Origin: Candidatus Binatia bacterium
GTDB taxonomy: Bacteria; Desulfobacterota; Binatia; Bin18
Assembly: GCA_022826945.1 (NCBI GenBank)
Contig: JAJDTY010000063.1
Coordinates: 1-55,541, forward strand
Direction of reading: 5' to 3'
DNA: 55,541 bases
Within the stretch, counting starts at the first letter, position 1. Every line of letters starts with the position of its first letter. The position numbers and the translations under genes were made by a program. Shown here piece after piece: positions 23,861 to 33,314 of the stretch. The notes beneath the pieces were generated by a model that saw nothing but the letters and a program-made list of their open reading frames with translations, searched no databases and was not told the DNA's origin.

Positions 23861-26743
23861 TTAGCCTGTTGTTGGAAGAGGTTCTTGCTCATGATGCAGT
23901 GGTTCCCTCTGAGGAAGGGTATCTGAGCGAAATTGTGTCACGGTTTTTGTCACCCGTAAGATTTTCACCTCTTGCGGGGACAAGGCGAGGAGGGCCCCTA
24001 TGAATTCATGCGGTTTGAGGGTACCCACCGCTGTCATAGCGATATCGACCGAGAGCGTGAGTGGTGTTTCCAGAGTAATGGCTGAGACCAATTGCTTGGC
24101 ATCAAGGGTGCGTTCACGATGGCGGGTCCGTTTGCGGATAGGGAAGGTCTGTGCTTGATGAAACTGACCGAGCCGTTCATTCACGAAGCTCGGATCACGT
24201 TTTTCCGGAGGAAGCGTATCGAGGGCAACCTGATAACGCTGGGTAGCAATGCTCACATCGATGCTTGGTCTGTCCAGGTCGATGGGCTGTATCTGCTGGA
24301 TCTGAAAGCCGCTCGGCAGTTCGGCATTCAGGCGCTGCTGTACTTCTTTTGCTGGCATCTCTTCATACAGGAGAAGATCAAGAAATTCCTCCTCACTCTC
24401 CATGCCGACCGGGAGAGCCGGGCCAAAACTCATCCGGGGTAAGGGATGAAAGCCTTGGCTGTAGGCAAGGGGGAGGCACGCCCGACGACAGGAACGGGCA
24501 AAGAGTGTCGCGACTTCCTTCGCACCTAGAAAGCGAGCTATATCGAGCTTGCTATACCGCAGTCGGAAACGGACGACGGCCCGTTGCGAACCGCCTTGGC
24601 TCGCCGCAATGGTATTGGGGTCACCGGCAAGCCATTCATCTGCGTTGCCCGAACTTGGCGGCTGAGCGGCATGCTGGGATGCCTCGGATGGCGCGACACT
24701 CAGTGCTCCAAGGGGGGGCGCTTTCAGCTTGTCTTCATCCAATACACCACTATAACGTTTGACTTTTGCCCGCTGTTGTTCCGCTTTCTTCTCCTGCATC
24801 ATCTGCCATTGTCGGGTGCCCCATCTATCCTGGGCGGGCAGGGTCGCTCGCGCCCAGGGATCGACCTCCGGTCCTCTATGGTCGGCGCCCTTGGCACCGT
24901 TCAGATGATAGGTGACATTGCGGACGCTCTTAAAATCACACGCCCCACAATATGAGCAGCGTTCCACGCTACAGTCGGGGGTGAGGGTGCCTTCGAGTGC
25001 CTTTGCCAGATCACGCTGGAGCCACTGCTTGGTGACACCACTATCCAGATGGTCCCATGGAAGCGGCTCACCAAGCAGGCGACGACGGAGATAAAAATTG
25101 GGCTCGACATGGTGCATGCCAAAAGCCTGCTGCCACAGGTCGAGTTGAAACTGCTCTGTCCAGCCGTCAAACCGACAGCCGAGTCGATAGGCGGTCAACA
25201 GCGGGGCGCCTAAGCGCCGGTCGCCCCGAGCGAAAACGCCCTCAAGAAAGGACAGCCGCGCGTCGTGCCATTTGAATTGAATCCCGTAACGTCGCAGTTC
25301 ACGCCGTAAGAGTTGCTGCCGCGCTTCGGTTTCCTCCAGGTCCACCTGGGCGGCCCATTGAAACGGCGTATGCGGTTTGGGGATAAAGGTCGAAACACTA
25401 GCCGTAACCTGGCGCTGATGCTTGCCGGCCGCAGAGACCTTCCGGCACAGATCGACGATGCCCAGCAAATCCTCTTCTGTCTCGGTCGGCTGTCCGAGCA
25501 TGAAGTATAACTTGACGCTTTTCCAACCCAGACCAAATAGCAGACGCGCCGCCTCAATCAGTTCTTCTTCATGATATTCTTTTTGGATCACATCGCGGAG
25601 GCGCTGTGAGCCGGCCTCTGGTGCAAGGGTAAAGCCCGTTTTTCGTACCCGGCGGATTTCCTCCAGGATATGGGGGGAGAGGGCGTCTACACGCGTTGAG
25701 GGCAGAGAGACGGAGACTTTGAGGTCCGAAAAACGATTCATGATCGACCGCAGAAGCGGGTTCACACAGCTATAGTCACCGGTACTCAAACTAAGCAGCG
25801 AGACTTCTTCATAGCCGCTTTTTTTGACTAACTGGTCTATCTGTTCCTGGAGGGCACGTGGGTCGCGTTCCCGCAAGGGGCGATAGATATACCCCGCCTG
25901 GCAAAAGCGGCAGCCGCGGACGCAGCCGCGCATGACTTCCGCGGCCACGCGATCGTGTACGATGTTTACATTCGGCACGACCTGGGTGGTGAGCTGAGGG
26001 ACAGTATTAAGGTCTTCAACAATTCGTTTTTTGACAACCGTACAGTCTGTATAGCGAGGGCGGATGTCGCTCAGCGTACCGCTCGGGGTATATTCCGGCT
26101 CAAAAAAGGCCGGGACATATACACCAGGAATGTGGCGCAGAGCCTGGAGGAGGGATTCCCGCTCTCTTCCATCCCAGGCTAAATAGGCGTCACAGATATC
26201 AAAAATTGCCTCCTCACCATCTCCGAGGAGGAAGGCGTCGATAAAGTCGGCGATGGGCTCTGGGTGAAATGTGCAGGGTCCGCCGGCAATCACCAGCGGA
26301 TGAGACGCATCACGGTCACGCGAGAACAGGGGAATCCCGCCAAGGTCCAGCATGGCCAGGACGTTGGTATAGGTCAGTTCATACTGGAGGCTGAAGCCAA
26401 TAATCTCGAAGGCCGATAATGGCCGGTAGGTTTCAAGGGAGACGAGCGGCAAATGGTGCTGACGCAGTTGCTCCTCCATGTCCAGCCACGGTGCATAGGC
26501 GCGCTCCGCCTGAATATCGGGACGATTATTGAGTAAATTATAGAGAACTTGTAAGCCGAAGTGGGACTGCGCGATTTCGTAGACCTCGGGGAAGGCCAGC
26601 GCGAAGCGTAGGCGTATATCCTCAGGGTCTTTGATGATGGTCCCGAGTTCGCCGCCTGTGTAACGAGAAGGCTGTTCAACCAACGGAAGAATGGTGGCGT
26701 ACGCCTGCCGTAGGTCGGTCTCCTTCCTCATCCCCGCACTCAA
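23861..26743 (-). CDS. radical SAM protein fused to DUF2344 domain (TIGR03960/TIGR03936 type)
   Basis: A 960-residue fusion. Residues about 1-640 form a B12-binding-like region plus a radical SAM core with C274-x3-C278-x2-C281 (MRGCVRGCRFCQAGY). A further cysteine group lies near residue 605 (CSVERCSYCGAC). After about residue 715 comes the DUF2344 domain (VVRFRLRYSKLDIARFLGAKEVATLFARSCRRACLPLAYSQGFHP). The two parts are often separate adjacent genes. The product is linked by context to RNase G; its chemistry is not established. The TTG start at 26743 has GAGAGG upstream; ATG at 26731 is the alternative. Confidence 0.88.
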   Translation of the reverse strand: MSAGMRKETDLRQAYATILPLVEQPSRYTGGELGTIIKDPEDIRLRFALAFPEVYEIAQSHFGLQVLYNLLNNRPDIQAERAYAPWLDMEEQLRQHHLPLVSLETYRPLSAFEIIGFSLQYELTYTNVLAMLDLGGIPLFSRDRDASHPLVIAGGPCTFHPEPIADFIDAFLLGDGEEAIFDICDAYLAWDGRERESLLQALRHIPGVYVPAFFEPEYTPSGTLSDIRPRYTDCTVVKKRIVEDLNTVPQLTTQVVPNVNIVHDRVAAEVMRGCVRGCRFCQAGYIYRPLRERDPRALQEQIDQLVKKSGYEEVSLLSLSTGDYSCVNPLLRSIMNRFSDLKVSVSLPSTRVDALSPHILEEIRRVRKTGFTLAPEAGSQRLRDVIQKEYHEEELIEAARLLFGLGWKSVKLYFMLGQPTETEEDLLGIVDLCRKVSAAGKHQRQVTASVSTFIPKPHTPFQWAAQVDLEETEARQQLLRRELRRYGIQFKWHDARLSFLEGVFARGDRRLGAPLLTAYRLGCRFDGWTEQFQLDLWQQAFGMHHVEPNFYLRRRLLGEPLPWDHLDSGVTKQWLQRDLAKALEGTLTPDCSVERCSYCGACDFKSVRNVTYHLNGAKGADHRGPEVDPWARATLPAQDRWGTRQWQMMQEKKAEQQRAKVKRYSGVLDEDKLKAPPLGALSVAPSEASQHAAQPPSSGNADEWLAGDPNTIAASQGGSQRAVVRFRLRYSKLDIARFLGAKEVATLFARSCRRACLPLAYSQGFHPLPRMSFGPALPVGMESEEEFLDLLLYEEMPAKEVQQRLNAELPSGFQIQQIQPIDLDRPSIDVSIATQRYQVALDTLPPEKRDPSFVNERLGQFHQAQTFPIRKRTRHRERTLDAKQLVSAITLETPLTLSVDIAMTAVGTLKPHEFIGALLALSPQEVKILRVTKTVTQFRSDTLPQREPLHHEQEPLPTTG

Positions 26744-26942
26744 TAGATACCTCTCTTCGCACTTCCTTTATATCGGAAATCCTGACAGCCCCGCAAGGAG
26801 AAGACCTCCCTCTTTGGATGGGGCGTCAAGTCGAAGCGTTAAATTCTGATGAAAACCTTGACACATAGAACCGGGCTGGGTATACGAGTCCGATATTCTC
26901 GGTCAACGGAAAACCCTGTTTTTCTTGATGGGTTAGGGGCAC

Positions 26943-27548
26943 ATGAGCGTTCTCAATACCAAAGTGCTCGTTCTCAATCGGTCCTATTTCCCGGTGCATG
27001 TCACATCGGTTCGGCGGGCGTTCTCCCTGCTCTATCAGGGCATTGCGAAAGCGGTCGACCAGCAGTATCGCACGTTTGACTATGAGAGCTGGAGTGCGCT
27101 GTCGGCAACCGTCCACGATGAGACCATTGGTCTTATCGGGCGTGCCATCCGGGTGCCGCGCGTCATTCTGCTCGTTTCGTATGATCGGGTTCCTCGACGC
27201 CAAGTGCGGTTCAGCCGTTTCAACGTTTTTGCGCGCGATAAGAATACCTGCCAATACTGTGGCCGGCGCTTCTCGCGCAATGAGTTGAATCTCGACCACG
27301 TCATCCCCCGCTCCCAGGGCGGTCTCTCCACCTGGGGCAATATTGTCTGCTCCTGTTTGCGGTGTAACCGCGTGAAAGGTGGCCGCCGGCCTGAAGAAGC
27401 GAGAATGAGGTTGATCAAGAAGCCGGTTCAACCCGAGTGGACGCCCTTTATGCTCGAGACGTTCACTTTCAAGCGCTACCAGGAATGGTTGCCTTTTCTT
27501 AACGAAGTCGATGCTGCCTACTGGAATACCGAGCTCCTGGAACGGTAG
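26943..27548 (+). CDS. HNH endonuclease family protein
   Basis: A 201-residue protein with the HNH signature: CQYCGRRF, LNLDHVIPRSQGG, WGNIVCSCLRCNRVKGGR. The N-terminal half starts VLVLNRSYFPVHVTSVRRAFSLLY, seen in a widespread chromosomal HNH family rather than in phage homing enzymes. The function in host DNA metabolism is unknown. It is divergent from the radical SAM gene and precedes smc by about 160 bases. Confidence 0.9.
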   Translation: MSVLNTKVLVLNRSYFPVHVTSVRRAFSLLYQGIAKAVDQQYRTFDYESWSALSATVHDETIGLIGRAIRVPRVILLVSYDRVPRRQVRFSRFNVFARDKNTCQYCGRRFSRNELNLDHVIPRSQGGLSTWGNIVCSCLRCNRVKGGRRPEEARMRLIKKPVQPEWTPFMLETFTFKRYQEWLPFLNEVDAAYWNTELLER

Positions 27549-27706
27549 TCTTCAGACTTGATGCTCTCTGATTCCTGCTAGATTTTCTTGCATCCACAAG
27601 ATATAGTGGCAGTATGGTCCCAGAGCCCTTTCTCTTGCGTGAGTAGCCCGCAAATTAGTGCTACCCCTAAGCATGAGGAAAGAGGCGGGGAGGATTTGGA
27701 GGCGTT

Positions 27707-30700
27707 GTGGGGCAAATGCGGATCAAACAGCTTGAACTCCTCGGATTTAAATCTTTTAAGCAGAAGACGACGCTCACCTTTCCGAAAGGAATTACTGCTG
27801 TCGTCGGTCCAAACGGCTGCGGAAAGTCAAATATCGTCGACGCCTTACGCTGGGTTCTGGGTGAGCAGAGCGCCAAACATCTCCGCGGCCAGGAGATGAG
27901 TGATGTGGTCTTTGCCGGGAATGACAGCAGTGCGCCGCTCGGTATGGCCGATGTCTCCCTCCTCTTGGAAAATGTGGCTCCTCCCGACCTGTCCGTGAAT
28001 GGGACAAACGGCCACAACGGCGCCCATAAGAATGGCAACGGGCCGGACTGGACCGAAGTTATGGTCTCGCGACGTTATTTTCGGTCTGGAGACTCTGAAT
28101 ATCTGTTCAATAAGATCCCCTGCCGTTTGCGTGATATCGTTGAATTCTTTCTGGGAACCGGAGCGGGCACGAAAGCCTATTCCATTATTGAGCAAGGTCG
28201 TGTCGAGGCGCTGATTAACACCAAAGCACAAGATATCCGGGTGCTCGTGGAAGAAGCCGCCGGGGTGAGTTTGTATCGCAGTCGCCGTTTGGCTGCTGAG
28301 CGCAAACTCGAACGCACCCGAGAGAATTTGTCTCGGGTCTCTGATCTTTTGCATGAGATGGACCGCCAGTTGGGGACCCTCCGTCGTCAGGCAAAAAAGG
28401 CCGAGCAGTATAAAGTGCTCCAAGATGAGTTGAAAACCATTGATCTCACGCTCCAGAGTCGTGCCTATCAAGCATTGACCACAGAGGTCAGCAGTCTGGT
28501 TAGTCGGCAGGCCGCAGTCGGGCGAGAAGAAGAGCAGCTTCACCAAAAGATTCGTACCCTCCAAGCAGAGCGGATGTCCACAGCGGAGCGGGCTGCGCGT
28601 GAGGAAGACGCGCTTCGAGAGCTTGAGGAGCGTATCCACACGCTGGAAAGCACGCTCCAGCAGTCAGAGCAGAAACAGTCGTTCCGAGCCCAGCAGGAGG
28701 AGCAGGTCCAATTGCGTCTCGCCGACGCGGAGCATGACTATCGTCTGGTATCAGAGAAAAAGGCGCAGGTGGAACAAGATCTCTCTCAGCGAGTGGCGAG
28801 TGCAGCAGAGGTGGCTGAGCGGATACAATACGATGAAGATGCCCTGCAGACGCAAGAGCAGGTCCTCGTTGACCTGCAAGATACTGCCCTGCAGCACGAG
28901 TCTCAGGTTGAAGAACTCAAGACCGAAATGGTCGATCTCCTGACCCAGGAATCGCAAGTCAAGAATGCGCTGGCCTATTCCCGTGAGCGGACTGAGGAGG
29001 TCTCCCAGCGGCTGGAGTTGCTGGCTGACAAAGCCAAGCAAGTTGGCCAACTCCGAGCGGAGCGAGAGCAGGCACTTGCCGCGCTTCAGGAAAAATCATC
29101 GGCCCTTCACCAGCGTGTCCAACACGGACAGCAGCAGCGCGAAGCAAAAGATAGAGAGTTGCAGGCGGCTATTCGTGCTGGAGAACAACTGGATACCGCC
29201 CTGTCTGAGGGGCGGGCCAGGCAAGCAGAATTGCAGGCGCGCTTGACGACCTTGGAAGAACTCGAACAAGGGTATGACCGCTATGACCAAGGCGTCCAGT
29301 CGGTCATGTCCGACTGCGACTTTCCTGCGGCCGTTCTTGGGGTCGTGGCGCAAATGATAGAAGTGCCGCAAGCCTATGAGCGCGCGGTCGCTGCGGTGTT
29401 ACGGGAGAAGTTGGAGTATATGGTGGTGACAGACACCGAGGCCGGTGTCGTTGCGGTGGGCTATTTGAACCAGATGCAGTCCGGGCACGGACATTTTATC
29501 CCGCTCCAACTCCAGTGCGACAAACAGACGCCAAGTCTGACTGAGGCTGACGGGCCGATGTGGGCGACTGTTGGGGAAGGGGTGTCGCCCCTCATCCGCC
29601 ATGTTGATATTCCGCCCGACTATAGACAGATGGTCGAAGCCCTCCTTGGTGATGTCGTGCTTGTCCCCAACCTTCGGGTTGGGCTGGAACTCTGGAACCA
29701 GAGTCAGGACGCCCGGACCTATGTTACGCCACAGGGAGAGGTCATTTCCGCCCTTGGCGGCGTCAGTGGAGGGAGTGGTGGCATTGTGGAAGCAGGCCTC
29801 CTTGAGCGGCGCCGTGAAATTCGAGGGTTGCGGCAGGAACTGTCCCAACAGGCTGAGGGTGTGTCCGACCTTGTCGAACAGCGGCAAACCCTGAAGCAAC
29901 GCCAACAGGCACTCGAAGGCGAGTTGCGGAGTCTTAATGTTCAAGCCCAGAAGCTGGGCCAGGAGAATGAAGCATTGCAGCGTGAGGCTGGGCAGCTTGA
30001 AGGTGAAGTGCGACGCTTGCTTGACCGTGGAGAAGGGGTAAGCTATGAGCAGAACGCCTTGGAACAAGAGAGGCAATCTCTACAAGCTGACATACAGAAA
30101 ACCCACACGCAGGCACTTGCTATTGCGGCACAACGTCAGGAGCGCGAAGACCTGCTGGCCGTTCAGCAAGTAGAGATGGAAGAAGCAAAAGAGGCGTGTG
30201 ACCAGCACCGTACGCAGATGGATGACCTGCGTGTCCGCCTTGCCGAACATCGAGAACGCTATGGCGGCCTCCAAACCCAGGTAGACCAACTCAGACGCCA
30301 GATGCAGGACTTGGAAGAACGGATACAGGCAGCCCAAGCTGATATCCAGGCTGGCAAGCAAGAGGCAGAGTGTCTCCTGTCGGAAAAGGCTGTGTTAGAA
30401 GATCAAATGACACAGACGCTCTCCAGCCTTGATGCGACAAAAACAGAACGTACCCGTTGCGATGCTGAGTGTGCCCAAATCCGGGTGACTGCCCAGCAAT
30501 GTGAAACGCTTATCGAAGAGACTCGACAGGCAGCAACTCAGCTGCAAGAGGAAAAAAGTCGGGTTGAGGTGAGTCTGGCTGAAAAGCGGGTGAGTCGTGA
30601 ACATCTTGAGGAGACAGTCCAGGACCGCTATCAGGTGAAGCTGACAGAGGTCCTTTCAGCCTATCGTTTCCAGGAGCTTGACCAGGCTGAGGGAGAAGCG

Positions 30701-31327
30701 CGCCGTCAGGAATTGCGTGAGAAGCTTGCTCGGCTTGGTGAGGTCAATCCTAACGCTGCGGTTGAGCTTGATGAGGTCCAGGAGCGCTTTACCTCTATTG
30801 AATCCCAGAAGGCCGACCTGCTGCATTCAATTGAGGATTTGCAAAGTACAATCAATAAGTTAAACCGCGAGTCGCGGGACCGTTTTCGGGAAACCTTCCA
30901 CCGGGTAAACGCGAAGTTTGGCGAGGTGTACGCGCGTTTGGTTGAGGGTGGTCAGGCGCATATTACTCTGACCAATGAAGCGGATTTGTCTGAGAGCGGC
31001 GTCGAACTCGAAGTCCAACCCCCGGGAAAACGCCTCCGCTCCATGCAACTTCTTTCCGGAGGAGAGAAGGCCCTGGCCGCGCTGAGTTTCACATTTGCCC
31101 TGTTTTTGATACGGCCGAGCCCGTTCTGCATTCTCGATGAGGTCGATGCTCCGCTGGACGATGCCAACGTCGGGCGGTTCAATCAGCTATTGCGGGAAAT
31201 GAGCGAAACAACGCAGATTGTTTTGATTACGCATAATAAGCGCACTATGGAGGTGGCGGATACGCTCTACGGTGTCACCATGCAGGAGCCGGGCGTATCG
31301 ACCATGGTGTCTGTGCGTGTGTCCTGA
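27707..31327 (+). CDS. smc: chromosome segregation protein SMC
   Basis: A 1206-residue SMC ATPase: Walker A GPNGCGKSN near residue 38, two long coiled-coil arms rich in Gln/Glu, a hinge around residues 525-700 (GGVSGGSGG near its end), then the signature LSGGEKALAALS and Walker B FCILDEVDAPLDDAN. It forms the condensin that compacts and segregates chromosomes. The start is GTG 27707 (GGAGG 4 bases upstream) or ATG 27716. The stop overlaps the ftsY start by one base (TGATG). Confidence 0.96.
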   Translation: MGQMRIKQLELLGFKSFKQKTTLTFPKGITAVVGPNGCGKSNIVDALRWVLGEQSAKHLRGQEMSDVVFAGNDSSAPLGMADVSLLLENVAPPDLSVNGTNGHNGAHKNGNGPDWTEVMVSRRYFRSGDSEYLFNKIPCRLRDIVEFFLGTGAGTKAYSIIEQGRVEALINTKAQDIRVLVEEAAGVSLYRSRRLAAERKLERTRENLSRVSDLLHEMDRQLGTLRRQAKKAEQYKVLQDELKTIDLTLQSRAYQALTTEVSSLVSRQAAVGREEEQLHQKIRTLQAERMSTAERAAREEDALRELEERIHTLESTLQQSEQKQSFRAQQEEQVQLRLADAEHDYRLVSEKKAQVEQDLSQRVASAAEVAERIQYDEDALQTQEQVLVDLQDTALQHESQVEELKTEMVDLLTQESQVKNALAYSRERTEEVSQRLELLADKAKQVGQLRAEREQALAALQEKSSALHQRVQHGQQQREAKDRELQAAIRAGEQLDTALSEGRARQAELQARLTTLEELEQGYDRYDQGVQSVMSDCDFPAAVLGVVAQMIEVPQAYERAVAAVLREKLEYMVVTDTEAGVVAVGYLNQMQSGHGHFIPLQLQCDKQTPSLTEADGPMWATVGEGVSPLIRHVDIPPDYRQMVEALLGDVVLVPNLRVGLELWNQSQDARTYVTPQGEVISALGGVSGGSGGIVEAGLLERRREIRGLRQELSQQAEGVSDLVEQRQTLKQRQQALEGELRSLNVQAQKLGQENEALQREAGQLEGEVRRLLDRGEGVSYEQNALEQERQSLQADIQKTHTQALAIAAQRQEREDLLAVQQVEMEEAKEACDQHRTQMDDLRVRLAEHRERYGGLQTQVDQLRRQMQDLEERIQAAQADIQAGKQEAECLLSEKAVLEDQMTQTLSSLDATKTERTRCDAECAQIRVTAQQCETLIEETRQAATQLQEEKSRVEVSLAEKRVSREHLEETVQDRYQVKLTEVLSAYRFQELDQAEGEARRQELREKLARLGEVNPNAAVELDEVQERFTSIESQKADLLHSIEDLQSTINKLNRESRDRFRETFHRVNAKFGEVYARLVEGGQAHITLTNEADLSESGVELEVQPPGKRLRSMQLLSGGEKALAALSFTFALFLIRPSPFCILDEVDAPLDDANVGRFNQLLREMSETTQIVLITHNKRTMEVADTLYGVTMQEPGVSTMVSVRVS

Positions 31328-32355
31328 TGGCTCTCCGGTTTTGGCAGCGAAAAAAGAAGACGCAGCCGGACTCTGCTTCTCCCCCGGTCGCAGAGACACA
31401 CTCTCCTGCCCCGATCACGAAAGACGCGCGTTGGCGACGTGGACTCACTCGATTACGGGACCTTTTGCGCCGTCCTTTTGATGCCTCGTCGGAGCAGAGC
31501 AGGCAGTCGAGGGAAGCCTTCTTCTCCGACCTGGAGGAGGTCCTTATACAAGCCGATGTTGGAGTCGAAACCTCCCTGCAGGTAATAGATCGCCTACGCG
31601 CAGGTACGAGTACGGCCCGGACAGGCAAATCGTCTCAGGACGAGGCCGAAGCGCTCCGCTCTGATCTGAAGCTAGAACTCCGATCCCTTCTTGAGAAGGA
31701 GGGGCAGCCCGTTGAGGGGAGTGATGACGCGTTTCCACGAGTCATTCTGGTTGTCGGTGTCAATGGAGCAGGGAAAACAACATCTATTGCGAAGCTGGCG
31801 GCACGGCTGAAAAAAGAAGGAAAAACGGTCCTGCTGGTCGCCGGGGATACGTTTCGAGCCGCTGCCATTGAACAACTCTCAGTCTGGGCCGAACGATTGG
31901 GACTTGAGATCATTAAGCATCGGGACGGTGCCTCGCCCTCAGCCGTGGTCTTTGACGGTGTCCGTGCTGCGGTGGCACGTGGGGTCGATGTTGTCCTGAT
32001 TGATACGGCTGGACGGCTCCATACCAAAACGCCGCTTATGGAGGAACTCAAAAAAATACACCGAGTCATTGGGCGAGAGATTGCTGGGGCACCGCACGAG
32101 GTTTTGCTGGTTTTGGATGCCGGAACTGGACAGAATGCGCTCAGCCAAGCACGGACTTTTCAGGCGGCTTTCCCGCTTACCGGTGTGATCTTATCGAAAA
32201 TGGACGGGTCAGCAAAAGGCGGAGTTGCCTTGGCCGTCGGAAGCCAGCTTGGCGTGCCGATTCAGTATATTGGACTTGGAGAGCAGCTTGAGGACTTAGA
32301 AGTCTTTTCCCCGGATGATTTTATGACGGCACTTTTCGACCAGCCTACGGAATAA
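31327..32355 (+). CDS. ftsY: signal recognition particle receptor FtsY
   Basis: A 342-residue SRP-type GTPase. The N-terminal about 60 residues are a short basic/acidic A-domain remnant. Next are the N domain (FFSDLEEVLIQADVGVETS) and the G domain with GVNGAGKTTSIAKLA, AGDTFRAAAIEQL, DTAGRLHTKTPLMEEL, and KMDGSAKGG. It docks ribosome-SRP complexes at the membrane. It starts on the A of the smc stop codon, so it is cotranscribed and coupled to smc. Confidence 0.96.
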   Translation: MALRFWQRKKKTQPDSASPPVAETHSPAPITKDARWRRGLTRLRDLLRRPFDASSEQSRQSREAFFSDLEEVLIQADVGVETSLQVIDRLRAGTSTARTGKSSQDEAEALRSDLKLELRSLLEKEGQPVEGSDDAFPRVILVVGVNGAGKTTSIAKLAARLKKEGKTVLLVAGDTFRAAAIEQLSVWAERLGLEIIKHRDGASPSAVVFDGVRAAVARGVDVVLIDTAGRLHTKTPLMEELKKIHRVIGREIAGAPHEVLLVLDAGTGQNALSQARTFQAAFPLTGVILSKMDGSAKGGVALAVGSQLGVPIQYIGLGEQLEDLEVFSPDDFMTALFDQPTE

Positions 32356-32364
32356 ATATTTCTC

Positions 32365-32393
32365 TTGACGTCACGTCTAAGAGGCCATAGGGT
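32365..32393 (+). promoter_or_regulatory. possible promoter of zapB-zapA
   Basis: TTGACG (32365-32370), 17 bases, TAGGGT (32388-32393). The -35 box matches 5 of 6 positions and the -10 box only 3. The -35 sits inside the palindrome TGACGTCA. Transcription would start about 20 bases before the zapB-like ATG. Confidence 0.35.
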
Positions 32394-32420
32394 AAACTTT
32401 TACTTTATTCTAGGGTGGTA

Positions 32421-32663
32421 ATGGCGCTGGAAAGTCTAAAACTTCTTGAGGCGAAACTGGATGGATTCTTAGAACGCCACGAGCAGGTCCAGAGTGCAAA
32501 TAGTGCACTGCTGGTTCGGATTGATGAACAAGAGCATGAATATGCGCTCTTGCTCAAACGAATCCAGCAATACGAAGCGGAGCGAAACGAGATTCGGAGC
32601 CGCTTGGAGAAAATCCTGTCTCAATTCAGCCATTTAGGGATTGCCTTGGAGGATGAGGGCTAG
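32421..32663 (+). CDS. small coiled-coil protein, ZapB-like
   Basis: An 80-residue, almost entirely helical protein (LESLKLLEAKLDGFLERHEQVQSANSALL, then heptad-like Leu/Ile spacing). Its size, coiled coil and position one codon before zapA match the ZapB-like proteins that accompany zapA in many proteobacteria. It would work at the Z-ring. The start chosen is ATG 32421; an upstream GTG is also in frame. Confidence 0.7.
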   Translation: MALESLKLLEAKLDGFLERHEQVQSANSALLVRIDEQEHEYALLLKRIQQYEAERNEIRSRLEKILSQFSHLGIALEDEG

Positions 32664-32666
32664 GCG

Positions 32667-33014
32667 ATGAAGCGATTAATGGAAGTACATATTTTTGGAC
32701 AAACCTTCACGGTGACAAGTGAAGATGATGAGCAATATGTTCGAGAAATTGCTTCTTTTGTTGACCAGCGTATGCGCCAGATTGCGGAAAGTGCAAAAGT
32801 GACGGTCCCTTTTCGAGTCGCGATTATGGCGGCGTTGAGTATTGCCGACGAATTGGCCAAGTCCGGTCAGCAGGAATCGAGCCAGCAAGAAGCTCAGCTC
32901 ATCCAGGAAGCTGATTTGATTTCAAGCCGACTCCTTGAGCGTTTGGAGAAAGCCGAAAGCCGCACAGATGAGACAATGGCCGATAATCCGTTGAACTCAC
33001 ACTCTGCCAGCTAG
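32667..33014 (+). CDS. zapA: cell division protein ZapA
   Basis: A 115-residue protein with the ZapA pattern: VHIFGQTFTVTSEDDEQYVREIASFVDQRMRQIAES followed by a helical VPFRVAIMAALSIADEL. It promotes FtsZ bundling at midcell. It starts 3 bases after the zapB-like stop. The last 40 residues form a Gln/Glu-rich coiled coil. The 280 bases beyond it hold a candidate structured RNA before rny. Confidence 0.88.
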   Translation: MKRLMEVHIFGQTFTVTSEDDEQYVREIASFVDQRMRQIAESAKVTVPFRVAIMAALSIADELAKSGQQESSQQEAQLIQEADLISSRLLERLEKAESRTDETMADNPLNSHSAS

Positions 33015-33024
33015 TTGTCTGCAA

Positions 33025-33215
33025 CTCTCGACTGAGAAGAGAACACATAACACCACTCGCATCCTGAAGGCGAGTGGTTTCGATTGCACGCCCCCCCTCT
33101 TGCGCTCCTTCCGCCCTTGGGTGAAGAAGGAAGGAGACTATGACAACTGATAATGGTCTGTGCTGGTTGTTATTGCAGGAGCCGCGCTCTACTGAACGTG
33201 GCCTCCGAGTCCACA
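33025..33215 (+). ncRNA. ssrS: candidate 6S RNA (ssrS)
   Basis: The interval between zapA and rny has no gene but strong structure: CCACTCGC/GCGAGTGG (33053-33060 with 33070-33077) and a terminal stem CTCCTTCC/GGAAGGAG (33105-33112 with 33129-33136). The second is flanked by unpaired stretches and a GCAC/GTGC closing pair, which could be the central bubble of a 6S rod. In many proteobacteria 6S RNA lies just after zapA. I could not fold a complete closing stem by eye, so the ends are approximate. Confidence 0.4.
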
Positions 33216-33314
33216 CGTATTGATCAGAAAGGATATCTACGAAGAGGATGCGTATAGGGGGTAGTAGCTACCACAGCGAGGGTATTCGACCTGAGTGTGG
33301 TAAGGAGGGTCATC

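Noticed and set aside
33015..33300. A protein gene on the minus strand between zapA and rny (about 105 codons)
   Set aside because: The composition is random-looking, there is no ribosome binding site, and the region is dominated by RNA-like stems.
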